Shown in pieces: positions 1 through 11,065 of a stretch of DNA of 64,000 bases. Under the pieces are notes generated by a model. The model ran no database searches. It was given only the letters and a program-made list of their open reading frames with translations, and was not told where the DNA came from. Position 1 is the stretch's first letter. Every line of letters begins with the position of its first letter. The stretch comes from Megaleporinus macrocephalus. Taxonomy: Eukaryota; Chordata; Actinopteri; Characiformes; Anostomidae. The translations under genes were made by a program, and so were the position numbers. Location: contig CM038708.1 of NCBI GenBank assembly GCA_021613375.1, forward strand, positions 26,620,018-26,684,017. Reading direction: 5' to 3'.

Positions 1-720
1 AGCCTCCTGGATTTGGGGTTTATGTAACAAGATGAAAGATAAGATGCTGGATAGAGGGAGGTTGTACAAACGTACTTTAATACACCTCAAGAAATAAAGG
101 AACATAAAAGCTCTATTCAGTGTGTGCTTCCTGATAGACCTGTATCGGCTGTGCCTTTACAGTCGTGGACATAGCGAGCTTCATTATAATTCCTTCAGTA
201 TAATGTGTTCAGCTAATTATTGCTGCATTCTAATGAACGTTGTTGTTTCGTCTTCATGCTAATTTGTAGGACATTTATGTAACAATGTATTGTACGGTGA
301 ATTAGCTTAAACCATTGCTCTCTCAGCGTGAACTCTGTGTGCACACAGCAAGCATACATAAAACATTTGTCTTCACGTTTCCCCCAGAACTTTACACTGA
401 CATATAAATGAGCTGCTCAGTGCTAGGACCACCTCCAAGTTTAGCCACCACAAGCATTAACACCGCACCAGTATAGTCTCCTATCTGCCTAGTCCCAGTG
501 CCACAGTGACAGTTAAAGTCTTGCGTTTCTTCCTCACCGTAGACCCTCTCAAAAGAACTGGGCCAAGCACATTACAGACATCAGCCAAATGATGTCAAAA
601 TTAGCTGGAGTGGCGGGGATGGGTGGCCCCGTCCTCCGGGATTGGGTTTAAATAATGTTTTGAATACCCTGACCTTGTTGATAGCAGTGTGAAACTTCCT
701 AGAGCTGGAGATCAACCAGA
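1..720. other. Unannotated AT-rich sequence
   Basis: No exon, RNA gene or recognisable repeat is visible. Open frames are short and scattered on both strands. Confidence 0.5.
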
Positions 721-795
721 CATCTGCCTGAAGACACACACACACACAACCATGTGCACACACATGCGCGCACACAAACACACACACACTGGTTT
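721..795. repeat. Impure (CA)n microsatellite
   Basis: Several short (CA) runs are broken by ATG and GCG interruptions, so this is an old, decaying dinucleotide repeat. Open frames reading Cys/Val/His here on the minus strand are by-products of the repeat. Confidence 0.85.
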
Positions 796-900
796 ACTTC
801 TATTTAAATACCAGCAGAGTATATAAACATGTTTACATGATTTGACAGTAAGCGCAAAGGAAATTTCAGGGTTGCTGCAACCAAACGAACACACATATGC

Positions 901-912
901 TTATATATTTTA

Positions 913-984
<72 letters not shown>
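901..984. repeat. (TA)n microsatellite
   Basis: An almost pure TA tract of about 80 bp directly abuts the inverted-repeat element that starts at 985. TA is also that element's apparent target site, so the tract may have grown out of the insertion site. Confidence 0.95.
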
Positions 985-987
<3 letters not shown>

Positions 988-1238
988 CGCCGTCCAATGA
1001 AAAACATGTATTTCCATTTTTTGGTTGATTTTGAGTTTTCTACATCATTTAAACACGGCAGTGGTCATTTACACTGTGTGCATCCATTCTATGATGAATG
1101 GACCAATAGAAGTGCTCCAAAATAGCTTGGAAATAATTCTGGTTCCATTGACTTACATTGAAAGTAAAGTATGTTTTTGGTCTCTCCTGTAAAGTTGCAA
1201 TTTTGGAGATACTAGTTTTTTATTGGACAGCGACGATA
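985..1238. mobile_element. MITE with TATCG termini, TA target site (copy 1)
   Basis: A non-coding element of about 254 bp. Its left end reads TATCGCCGTCCAATGAAAAA and its right end is the imperfect reverse complement, ending GGACAGCGACGATA. TA lies at both termini, consistent with a Tc1/mariner-type TA target duplication. The internal string ATTGACTTACATT and its surroundings recur in reverse orientation at 44480-45339 and, degraded, at 52611-52855, so this is a dispersed family. The superfamily is inferred from the TA target only. Confidence 0.75.
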
Positions 1239-1902
1239 TATTATATGTATATATTATATATTGTTATTAGACTTATAATTATCTTAATTACCAAATTCTT
1301 ATCTTAATTGCTTGAAATCAGATCAATATTTACATACATTCGTATGCAATGTTTTTTTGTTTGTTTGTTTGCTTCTAACTATAAATAAGGTAACACATTC
1401 TGTACTGTAAACAATTACTCTTTCATCCTGAATGTTAAATATCAGCTATTTAAATTGCATGTGCATAACATTTGCTGATGGATGTTCTCTGTAGATCATG
1501 TGTACCTTATGTTACATTTGGGTGCTCATCAGTAAGTTGTTTATGCCAGATGGTGAACTAGTATATACGACTTGGCTCCATTCGGGTGCTTGCTTGTACA
1601 TACGCCCACCATACAGAAAAAGAAGGCATAAAGGTCCGGAGAACACAATCCTGCTTTTTCTCAGCTGTGTTTAAAAGCATATATATAGCATTTGTCAGTC
1701 GAGCAAAAGGTTAAAGTTTGCGTTAGCCATCACATCTTATAGCTTGTGTACTAGTAGAAGTGTAATAGTTTACCCATTATAAATTTGACTTCATCGAGCG
1801 TTCAAGCACAACGCACTAATGGGAAAATTGGTATAACTCAGTTTCCAGCACCACTCAAACCCAGCATCACCTGCACTTACCACATTTTTGCATAGACTGT
1901 AT
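1239..1902. other. Unannotated AT-rich sequence
   Basis: Short TATATT runs follow the MITE, then unremarkable AT-rich DNA with no supported gene or repeat family. Confidence 0.5.
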
Positions 1903-1937
1903 GAGATAATTAATTAATTAAATTAATTAATTAATTA
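1903..1937. repeat. (TTAA)n short tandem repeat
   Basis: Tandem TTAA units with one shortened unit immediately precede the element starting at 1936. Confidence 0.9.
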
Positions 1938-2165
1938 AAGGGCCCATATCATGGAAAACCATGGGAAACTTCCTGCGCTGTTTTGAGACAAGTAATATGT
2001 AAACACTGTTGGATCTTTAAATGTACCATGTACTCCGCAGTCCATTCAGTCCATATATAGAAATTAAGTTGAGGAAACAACTCATTTATATTTATGCTTA
2101 CATCTGCAAAATATCTCAAGGAGAAAACATAAAATGGAAGAAAAATGTAGGATATGGGCTCTTAT
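1936..2165. mobile_element. MITE with TAAAGGGCCCATATC ends
   Basis: About 230 bp, bounded by TAAAGGGCCCATATC on the left and GGATATGGGCTCTTA on the right, which are imperfect inverted repeats. No coding capacity. The interior (AACACTG, GTACCAT, CAGTCCATTCAGTCC) matches the tandem units at 7119-8870, so those units appear to derive from a longer member of this family. Superfamily not determined. Confidence 0.65.
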
Positions 2166-2460
2166 ATTAAGTCAGACACGACTCTTTATTTAATTTATTT
2201 TCCCTTTCAATGGCAGTTAAGTACAAGATAATAATTTTTCAGGAGATAATTTTGAGGAGATTCGCTAGAAGATCGAATTGCATTAGTAAGAGAAAAGACA
2301 AGGGGGAAAAAGGAAAAAGCAGTTTGAACTAAAATTCAAAGTATGATTACAAGATGTAGAGAAAATGAGACTGCTAACAACCATGCAAGTCCTGCTAGAA
2401 GATCAATCTCCACAGGTGTTTCTGCCTGTCATTTCACCGTGAAAGACAACTTAACAGCAT

Positions 2461-2822
2461 GAGTCTGAAAAAATGTGTAGCTGCCAAGAAGCCCTCAGTG
2501 AGAAAATGAAATTTACAAGTCAAACAAAGAAGCCGATAGTGCTCTCACAACAATGGAACAGTCAATCCCAGAGTCCACAGCTCAAAATCCTTCAGCTGGA
2601 TGTTCAGGATTATTCTGCTCATTGTAATGGACACTGTCATAAACGTAAGGAGTGGACACACCCGGGAAAAAATATGCAAATTAGTTAAGGAGGCTTCTGT
2701 GTTATTATCAGCTAAATCTAAGTTTCCTGCCTGTTTCATGATGTTGAAAAGGAAACAAATTAATAGCTGTTTGATTAGAAATTAAACATATGAAGGGTGA
2801 TCTTCATCACATTACTGTATAT
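2461..2822 (+). pseudogene. Tc1/mariner-like transposon relic
   Basis: The segment AAACAAAGAAGC (near 2523) followed by a degenerate CAGAGTCCA stretch aligns by eye with the relic at 33068-33475. In that copy the equivalent stretch reads like the conserved Pro-Asp-Leu-Asn region of Tc1-type DDE transposases. The segment near 2793 (GAAGGGTGATCTT...) resembles a decayed Tc1-type terminal repeat. Every frame is broken, so no transposase can be made. DNA at 2166-2460 may be an older part of the same copy. Confidence 0.45.
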
Positions 2823-3180
2823 ATAACACTATGTTATATAAGAAAAAATTATTACCCATATTTATGGTATGCATACTAATTGCTTTCTAAAGGAACTGCT
2901 TGTGATTGGTTCAGTGTACCATACAGTGTATCAGTGTATACTGCTCTATGTAGCAGTATGACAGGACCTGTGTTCTTCTATTGGCTAATGATATCTTTCA
3001 GGCCTGTGATGGTGATATGTATGTATGTGTGAGTGTGAATTGCTGATCAGAGACAGTACAAAGGCTTTTTCAGACATACTCCTCAACACACACACACACA
3101 CACGTTTTAAAATAAAAGACCAGTCAGGATCTGTTGGCCTCTGACAAATTCCAAGACCCCCACATTTGGCCTTCATGTGT
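2823..3180. other. Unannotated sequence with a short (CA)n tract
   Basis: Holds a short CA tract at 3086-3105 and repeated GTATCAGTGTATACTG-like strings near 2925. No gene is seen. Confidence 0.5.
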
Positions 3181-3690
3181 TCAGCTGTCTCATCATAAAA
3201 AGCCAGGGCCTGTGTTAGCCGACATCATTTGTTTTTCCACAGCAGCTCAAAAAAACACACTGAGGATATAGTTTCAACACCAGACATTAAAGCTTAAACC
3301 CATTATTGGAAACCAAACAGAAAGTAGCAATTAGCATATTTAAGCATTGATTAGCACTGCTCCCATAGATGCTAGCATATTTGATGCTGTATTTATCATT
3401 AACAAAAGATGTGGATTCAGCACGAGCTCAGGAAAGCTGTGGCTTTTGTAATATAGTTTATAATAAAAAGTATGCTGTCATAAGAAAGACTCCATCCACT
3501 GCTGGTTATTATTAGCATGTGGGTTGCTAGAGCTCCACTCATAGTCAAAGGGCAAATTTGAATTGGACAGGATGAGGCTTTTATGAGGAGATGTGGTGCG
3601 CGTGAGAGTGGAAGAAGAGGAAGCCATAAAGAGAAATCTGAGCTGGGACAGGTGCCTTTAGAGAGGATGTATGAAACAACACAAATAACT
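3180..3690. promoter_or_regulatory. Candidate conserved non-coding element
   Basis: Non-repetitive, motif-rich DNA with homeodomain-type strings such as GCAATTAGCATATTTAAGCA and ATTGATTAGCA, and a CATAAA-rich stretch near 3625. No open frame or splice-flanked exon is visible. The call is inference from texture, not from conservation data. Confidence 0.3.
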
Positions 3691-5300
3691 TGTGTTCTAG
3701 AGCGCTGGATACCGAGCTGCTGAGCGGGTCATGCGTGTGCTTGAGTGTAAATGTCTAAGACCATACTGGCGTTGTGGAAGTATGGTGTTACCCCAGGAAC
3801 GGTATGCAGTGTCTCTGAATTGGAAAACTGTGCTTCATTTACCAACTGCTCTTAAGAAGACATTTCTTATGCAGTTTTTATGAATATTCTGGCATTTACC
3901 AATGTGTTCTTATTCAGGATTTGTTCTCAGGCAAGAACAGAACCTACACATGCTCACCATGTTCAAAAACGTGAACAATGCTGCTGTTTCAGAAGATGTC
4001 ATAAACTTGAATAAAGACTTTTTCTCAAGAACAAATTTAAGAAAAAAAATACTATTATTTCTACTAATAATAATAATAATACCTTACTTAAAGCATTTAT
4101 AAGAAAACAACAACAAGAACAGAAAACAATAATAAACAAACACAGAAGTCAAACAGTCAACAAGGACACAATAACACAAATGAATAACCAAGCAAAGAAA
4201 TTACAATTGAGCATGCTAGATAATAGATACTTATATAGCACATACACATGCACACACCATATAGATACTGAGGATGAGTTTCTATATTTATTCCAAGATG
4301 CCTCACAAGACATAGAGAAAAAAAAACATCACATGCAGTTTCCATCACAATCAGCGTGATTGGTTAATGCTATAATTACTATAAAATTCTACTGATCCCA
4401 CCACAGGATACCTCTGCGTTCGACTTTCCCGCAGTCAGTCACAGACATGCTGATATGATCTGGGGTAAACAGACACACTGGGACTGAAAACTCATCATTC
4501 TATTAACTCTAACAATTATTAGTTTGGCATACTAGCAGCACCACATATTAACTCAATTTGGATAAGGATTGCTAACAGTGTGTGAAACACTCAGGTATTT
4601 TGAGGGTCCTATGTTGGATCGCTAATCCAGTGTTGGCTGGCTGCTCACTTGTCAAAGTGGTGCTAATGCTAGCAATGGTGGCACTTTAATAGCGCTAAAA
4701 TGGGATTAACAATTCTTCCATTCTTTTTTAGGTTGGTGATTCTATACATTTACTGTAATCAAAAACAATTCTTCTTTGGGCTTCTGTTTGAGAGATGAGT
4801 AACAACTGACTTGTTTCACTTATCTCTTTGAATGTACAAATACAAAGCAGCTTTTTTAATGGGGTTGATTGGCTAAGAACAACAACTGGGTGGACCAACT
4901 TACTACATTGCCTCCCTGAGACAGACCAGTACATCACTAGTTAGTCAAGTAAGACAGAACTTTTGTTCAACTGGTTCCAGGACAGACTGAATTTTGCACC
5001 TAAGTTCTGTAAAACTAGCAGCTAACTTAAGTATTAGCAGATTTGTCTGAAGACTGTGGCAGTTTTTACACAAGAGGGCTGTCTCTGAGTGTGTGTTTGT
5101 TTACAATCGGTGACAGGTATAACCATTTACTTTTTCTGCTGAACAGAGAGGGATGAACAGAGATTTGTTGTTTATATGAGTTCATGGATCTCTAACTCAT
5201 AGCTATACAGTGTTTTAAAGTGAACTGTATACATACACCTTTTTCTTATGACCACAACACTAAGTTCCAAAAAGCTTCTATGACTTATGACAATAGCAGA
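3691..5300. other. Unannotated intergenic/intronic DNA
   Basis: About 1.6 kb of AT-rich DNA with a (TAA)n run at 4063-4081. Open frames of 60-70 codons occur on both strands without recognisable domains. Confidence 0.5.
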
Positions 5301-5306
5301 ATGATC

Positions 5307-5433
5307 ATATAATTATAATAATTATTATAAATATTATTATTATTATTTGTAGTAGTAGTGGTAGCAATAGTAGTAGTAGTAGCAGTAGTAGTAGTAGTAG
5401 AAGGAGTAGGAGGAGGAGGAGGAGGAGGATGAA
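5307..5433. repeat. Compound trinucleotide repeat (ATT)n-(TAG)n-(GGA)n
   Basis: Three adjoining trinucleotide blocks in sequence: ATT/TAT-rich, then TAG with AGC and GGT interruptions, then GGA. The block order suggests stepwise mutation of one trinucleotide tract. Minus-strand frames here give Tyr, Ser, Pro or Thr runs and are not genes. Confidence 0.9.
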
Positions 5434-6059
5434 GAATTGATGCCATAAAGTGTATAATAATGGCCATAATAACCTTGTGGTGGCAACTTATAGCCTACCT
5501 GGAATGGCAAACATAATAACCATGTACTGAACTGCAAGCAACCATTTCATCATTTAAATGGTTCTCTGAGTTGTCATAGGTCTGTCCATAATGATTTACA
5601 GGAGAACCCATAACCCACTTCTTCTGGAGTGTTGTATGCTAAACGGCAGACCAAGCCGAAGTACAATATGATATTATAACGCTGTAATAATATGAGGTTG
5701 TTTTGAAAACACTGTGGACTAGTTTTTCAGGCAGAGATTAAACTTAGTCTTGGACTACATTATGGTCTCTGCAGGGAATCTCCTCTACAAGGCCTTTTTA
5801 GTCCAGAAAGCCAGCCCTAAATCTTTTAATTGCTTTCATATACGCTAGAGACTATTGTATTCCTCAGTCCTCTAAATCCCAAACACACCTCAAACATGAA
5901 AGCTACAGCAAAAACCACAGACGCAAACAAGCCCGAGCCAGCAGGGAGCAAGGACGGTGCTGGACAGAGGCTAAATCTGTGAAGGGAAAGAAGAAAAAAA
6001 AAAACCTTCCTAATCCCTGGATTGCTGAAACTTCGGAAATCCTGGAAATAGATTAGAAG
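5434..6059. other. Unannotated sequence
   Basis: No repeat or exon is recognised. A 154-codon minus-strand frame (5826-6290) overlaps its right half and the next candidate element. It has no recognisable domain and is not called as a gene. Confidence 0.45.
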
Positions 6060-6300
6060 GACGGCGGCCGGCTTTAATAAGGCTGTCCGCATTTCTCCAA
6101 AAGTCATGAAGCAGCACTTGCGTAATGTCCAAAGCCTCCAGTTCTCGCAATTATCATTTTCCATTTGGAGAATGATTCGATAAACAGTGATCGGGTGTGT
6201 CGTGAGCAAACTGACAGCAGTGCTGCTGAAAAGGAGAGGACTGTGTTTAAAAGTGCACACAGCCACTTCAGCGCTCAAAGGCACCCCCACTCCGACCCCC
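6060..6300. promoter_or_regulatory. Candidate conserved non-coding element (left block)
   Basis: Complex, repeat-free sequence including TTATCATTTTCCATTTGG and GAATGATTCGATAAACAG. It adjoins the larger block at 6361-7030 and together they look like one regulatory cluster. Inference only. Confidence 0.35.
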
Positions 6301-6360
6301 CCCTCAGCTTTGGAGGGCTAATCGAATGAGGGCTTACAATATTGACAGTCTTATGCAAAA

Positions 6361-7030
6361 ATGACAGTTAAATGCAGCGCCGGGCGCGAGGCAGCCCAAC
6401 ATCATTTAATCCTGGGTGATGAGGATTGGAAATACCAGAATAGAAATTTTCACCAGCTCAGAAAGCTCAGGCCGTCCGGGTCCGTCTTGTTAGAATGCCT
6501 TAGCATGGTTTGCGTAACTTTTGACAGCACACTTCTAATCCTGTTATTGTCATTGCAAGCCCAGTTCGGTGTTCAAGACTTTGATTTCCGAGGTAATCCA
6601 ATTGAGCAGCTGAAATTCTGCGTTTATGCTTTGGTGGACGTGTACAATGAATAAGAAACACAAAATACAAGCCTTGGAGAATTACTCAGAGAAACCACAA
6701 GGCTAGCTGGGCAGTTTTGTACGGGGTTCGACACAAAGTGATACCTCTTGTTGATGAGCACTTCATCCTGAGGGATTTAAATCATCATCTAAATTGAAAA
6801 GGATAATGGGTTCCCCAGCTTCCTGATAACACTTCCCACGATCCTCGCTAATGCTTATCGCTCTGATCCACGGATTTGTGTCACCTCATAAGCATCCTTT
6901 GCAATTTAATTATGCTAATCTATCGACCAGGAGACAGCTGGAGTGGACAAGCCACACTGCTGTAATTGATGTGTTACCACCATAAATATTTACTGTGCTT
7001 GCCGCTCCTCGATCAACACAGGTCAAGGAT
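6361..7030. promoter_or_regulatory. Candidate conserved enhancer cluster
   Basis: About 670 bp of unusually complex sequence with no simple repeats. Visible motifs include an OTX/PITX-type TAATCC (6407-6412), the overlapping homeodomain/POU-like string TTTAATTATGCTAAT (6905-6919), TGTAATTGATG (6961-6971) and CATAAATATTTACTG near 6982. A 97-codon plus frame starts at 6361 but contains no known domain and is not flanked by convincing splice sites. The texture is that of deeply conserved vertebrate enhancers; conservation itself was not tested. Confidence 0.45.
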
Positions 7031-7118
7031 GAGAGGGTAACTGGGTAGGTTGGAGGTTGAGACCTGGGTGAAATGAGCTAATCTGGTGGTACCATTAAAT
7101 ATACTAAATCATGTGCGT

Positions 7119-8870
7119 ACCAAAGTTGACCATAAACAATCATTGCTGTGATTTATAAAGTTATTATAGCACATGAACACTGCTTAAATATCAAACCGTA
7201 CCATTTACTGACCAGTCCATGCAGTCCCAGTTCAGAAAGAAGGCTGTAAAAGCAGCCTTGTTTTTATGATGTCACAAAAACAACAGGTTACGTATATTTA
7301 CCAGTAGTTTCCTGCCACCCATTCACACTGAAGTTATGTGCAGTGTTTTGACCTGGACTGCTTTTTGTATGAGGCACAATACATGACAGCCAATCAGAGC
7401 ATAGCTGATTTACATATCATGTATACCAAAGTTGGCCATAAGCATGCATTACTAAAGCATAAACAATTACTGCTGTGATTTATAGAGCTTTTATATAGCA
7501 CATGAACACTAACATTAAAAATAAATAATAATGAATAATAATTAAAAAAACATACTATTCACTGCCTAGGCCATGTCGTCCCACTTCATTCCATATACAG
7601 AAAGAAATCTATTAAAAACAGCCTTAGTTTTGTGATGTCACAAAAACAACACATTATGAATATTTACCAGTAGTTTAGTGCCACCCATTCAAACTGAAGT
7701 TATATGGAGTGTTTTGGTCTGGACTGCTTTTTGAATGAGACTTAATACATGACAGCTAATCAGAACATAGCTAATGTACATATCATGTTTGTACCAAAGC
7801 TGGCCATGAGCAAATGCATTACTAAAGCATAAACAATCACTCCTGTGATTTATAGAGCATTTATATAGCACATGAACACTGTTAATAATTAATAATAATT
7901 AATAATAATTAAAAGACATACTATTCGCTGCCTAGTCCATGTAGTCCCACTTTATTCCATATACAGAAAGAAAGCTATTAAAAACAGCCTTAGTTTTGTT
8001 TTGTGATGTCACAAACAACACATTATGAATATTTACCAGTAGTTCACTGCCACCCATTCAAACCGAAGTTATATGGAGTGTTTTGGTCTGGACTGCTTTT
8101 TGAATGAGACATAACACGACAGCCAATCAGAACATAGCTAATTTACATGTCATGTGTACCAAAGTTGGCCATAAGCATGCATTACTAAAGCATAAACAAT
8201 CACTGCTGCGGTTTATAGAGCTTTTATATGGCACATGAACACTAACATTTAAAATGAATAATAATTAAAAAATATACTATTTGCTAGTCCATGTAGTCCC
8301 ACGTCATTGCATATACAGAAAGAAAGCTATTAAAACAGCCTTAGTTTTGTGATGTCACAAAAACAATACATTATGAATATTTACCAGCAGTTTACTGCCA
8401 CCCATTCACACTGAAGTTATATGAAGTGTTTTGGCCTGGACTGCTTTTTGAATGAGACATAATAAATGACAGCCAATCAGAACAGAGCTAATTTACGTAT
8501 CATGTTTGTACAGCATGAGCAAATGCATTACTAAAGCATAAACAATCACTGCTGTGATTTATAGAGCTTTTAAATAACACATGAACAATGTTAATAATTA
8601 ATCATAATTAATAATAATTAAAAAACATACTATTTGCTGCCCAGTCCATGTAGTCCCACTTTATTCCATAGACAGAAAGAAAACTATAAAAACAGCCTTG
8701 ATTTTGTGATGTCAACCCCCCCCCCAAACGCACTACATATATTAACCAGCAGTTTAGTGCCACCCATTCACACTGAAGCTATACAGAGTACAGTTTGGTC
8801 TGGACTACTTTTTAAATGAGGCGCAGTACATGACAGCCAATCAAAACAGAGTTAAGTTATATATGTCTGT
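7119..8870. repeat. Five-copy tandem array of ~0.31-0.37 kb units
   Basis: The string ACCAAAG(T/C)TG marks unit starts at about 7119, 7425, 7793 and 8158; a decayed start lies near 8508. Spacings are 306, 368, 365 and about 350 bp. Each unit carries in order CACATGAACA, an ATAATAATT tract (absent from unit 1), AGTCCATG(T/C)AGTCCCA, a near-palindrome around TGATGTCA, a CCACCCATTCA block, GGACTGCTTTTT or a close variant, and an inverted CCAAT-type block CAGCCAATCAGA or close variant. The units resemble the interior of the MITE at 1936-2165, implying tandem amplification of part of a transposon. Confidence 0.9.
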
Positions 8871-8990
8871 CTTAAAGGGCCACTAAGACTGTTTTATTCT
8901 CAGGGATAAAGAGAGTTTGGAAAATGGCCATGTAGAAATGAATTATGATTGTTTTGAGTACATAAACCCACACATGAGTGGACTCGGCGC
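8871..8990. repeat. Possible right flank of the amplified element
   Basis: Immediately after the last unit the sequence reads TTAAAGGGCCAC, similar to the TAAAGGGCCCAT terminus at 1936. This may be residual terminal sequence of the element whose interior was amplified. The boundary is uncertain. Confidence 0.35.
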
Positions 8991-10289
8991 CCTTTGAAAT
9001 CTTCAAAAAAAAAGCAGTTGCATCTGATATAAAAAAATTGCTAGATAAACAGAACTGAACTGAACTGAATTGAAGAACAACTTTATTTCACTTTATGTCA
9101 GACTTTGGATCCTTCACATTAAAAAAGTGTTATGGAAGTATGAGGCCTGCAATGTCTGACAAAGGTTTTATCACTCTTCACTAAAAATGTCCTCATCTGT
9201 TCCTCTCTTCTTCTGTCCCCTACGCAGAAGTGAGTGTAACGTGCTTTGAAAGGTATCCACTCTTTCACACCCTCGCAAGCCCACAGAGACTGCAGGGCCA
9301 GCTGTCCTTATCACATCCCAACTCCTCGTGCACAGCCCCAGCCAGGCTAGACCACGGGCAGCTGGAGGCCTGCCGAAAACACTCTGGGCCTGCACAGTGA
9401 GTGGGGACTTAAAGGTGCGACATAGCAACAGGCCAGTCACTGCAAGGCCTGAGGAGGAGACAAGGGCTATTATGAGACTTATTGGGAGGTCTGGCATCTC
9501 ACCCCAAACCCAGGGCAGGGAGGACACACACACACACACACAAACTTGCTTTTTGTTCTTTGCAATCATTTATATATACAGATGTAATACATAGCTGGTC
9601 CTTGTCAGACTGGCTGAGATAATCACAACAATCACTATTTTTAAAGACAACTGTGGTGGGTTTTTAATAGTAAGGCATATGTGTCCACAAATTCAATTTG
9701 TTTTTAATGGAGGCACGCACGCTGGTGCTGACACAGCGCGATGAGGCACGCCTCCGCTCAAGCGCTGTTCAGTTCCTCTGTGTGTTACAGCACGCCACAC
9801 AGTATTTTGCCATTACTACATTCAGTAAAAGCCACGTGGAGACCACAGAAAGCCACAGCACATGACCTGGAGCTTGAAATTTGGAGTTAAACAGACAAAT
9901 GCTAATAGTCCGCTACCTCAGGTTATGTTACTTTTCTGGTCTTTTTCAGCAGATGTTAAAAGCTTTCAATTTATATGTGCTTCATTCTACAGTACTGCTC
10001 TGCATGATGCTACATTCTACAGTACTGCTACACAGTGTGCACCAGCCTTTAGAGCTTGCTCTCCAGTTCAGTTCATATATTTATACACAAAAACACATCT
10101 ACGATAATGCTAATGGGCACATGGGAATTTGGGAAAGACATGACATGTTTTAGTTGAACATATATTTTAACTTGTAAGTCCCAGTTTTACAGAAAATCTT
10201 TTAGTAAAAGCTCTGGCACCCAGAGTTTCAATTTTCAGGGATGCTCCTAGCTGAACTGTGTTAAGTCACACACACTGCTACATGTCCAG
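8991..10289. other. Unannotated sequence with (CA)n
   Basis: Includes a short CA tract at 9524-9542 and a moderately GC-rich stretch at about 9220-9500. A tandem echo of ATTCTACAGTACTGCT occurs at 9989 and 10014. Open frames of 80-132 codons overlap on both strands and have no recognisable domains. Confidence 0.45.
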
Positions 10290-10460
10290 TTTATATTTAT
10301 ATTTATATTATTACTATTATACACTCCTTTGTACTGTTATTTTTATCAGAGCAGCTACTGCTACTACAATTTCACTTTATTTCTGCTCTCTAGACTAGTG
10401 GCTGCTGTTACTGTGGAGCCTAATAATAATCTTTCTTAATGATGGTTTCTTTTAAACTAC
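10290..10460. repeat. Possible upstream half of a LINE 3' tail
   Basis: AT-rich sequence that, with 10806-10995, may form one retrotransposon 3' region split by the LTR insertion. No diagnostic motif lies in this half, so the link is inferred from position. Confidence 0.25.
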
Positions 10461-10465
10461 CTCTT

Positions 10466-10805
10466 TGTAATGCGGAAGCAGGTGTAGGCAAGAGAGGCGG
10501 ATCCAAACGCAGGTTTTTATTGATGTCCATATTCAATACAGAAAACCAGAGAGATCCAAAAACAACATTAACACATCAACAAAAACACACCAAACATTAC
10601 ATCGACAATGCCAGACAAAGACAAGGCACAAACAGACAAAGGGAACTAGGAACACCTGGCACAATCAGGGAGCAGGTGAAGGGTGTGACTAAGGGCGGAG
10701 ACAAGGAGGGGCACAGGAACCAAAACAAAACATGAACACATGGCTAGGACCGGGGACTGTAAACCAAGACAGAGACAGGAGAAGGAAACAGATCAGACCG
10801 TGACA
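10466..10805 (-). mobile_element. Solo LTR of an LTR retrotransposon
   Basis: A 340-bp unit that begins TGTAATGCGG and ends CCGTGACA on the plus strand, so TG...CA boundaries hold. Flanking pentamers are CTCTT (10461-10465) and CTCAT (10806-10810), matching at 4 of 5 positions, as expected of an aged 5-bp target duplication. On the minus strand CAATAAAAACC (around 10515-10525) would serve as polyadenylation signal near the 3' end, which sets the orientation. No internal coding region is present, so it is a recombined solo LTR. The superfamily (Gypsy-like is a guess) is not established. Confidence 0.6.
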
Positions 10806-10995
10806 CTCATATCTCTTTTAGTGCAATATACTGTTCTTGTAATGCATATGTACAAAAAAAAAACGTACTTTTTATTATCTGTATTTCTATGATCTTCATT
10901 AGCTGTATTTATTATTAATTTTATTCTGTTTAACGTGTATAGTACTGTGATGTCGCAGTTTCCTTTGGGATCAATAAAGTGTTAAAAATAAAATC
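10806..10995 (+). repeat. LINE-like 3' tail ending GGGATCAATAAAGT
   Basis: The segment closes with TTTGGGATCAATAAAGTGTT, a 3' terminal signature common to several fish non-LTR retrotransposons. No coding sequence is seen. The solo LTR sits immediately upstream and may have been inserted into this element. Confidence 0.4.
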
Positions 10996-11065
10996 TTATT
11001 TCTAACAGCTGACTGGAACCTGGTTAGAGTAGCTCTCGTATTTACAGTCAGTGAAATATCTAAGA

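Noticed and set aside
5826..6290. 154-codon minus-strand open frame
   Set aside because: The longest frame outside low-complexity DNA, but it has no recognisable domain and overlaps enhancer-like sequence. Without transcript evidence it is not called as a gene.
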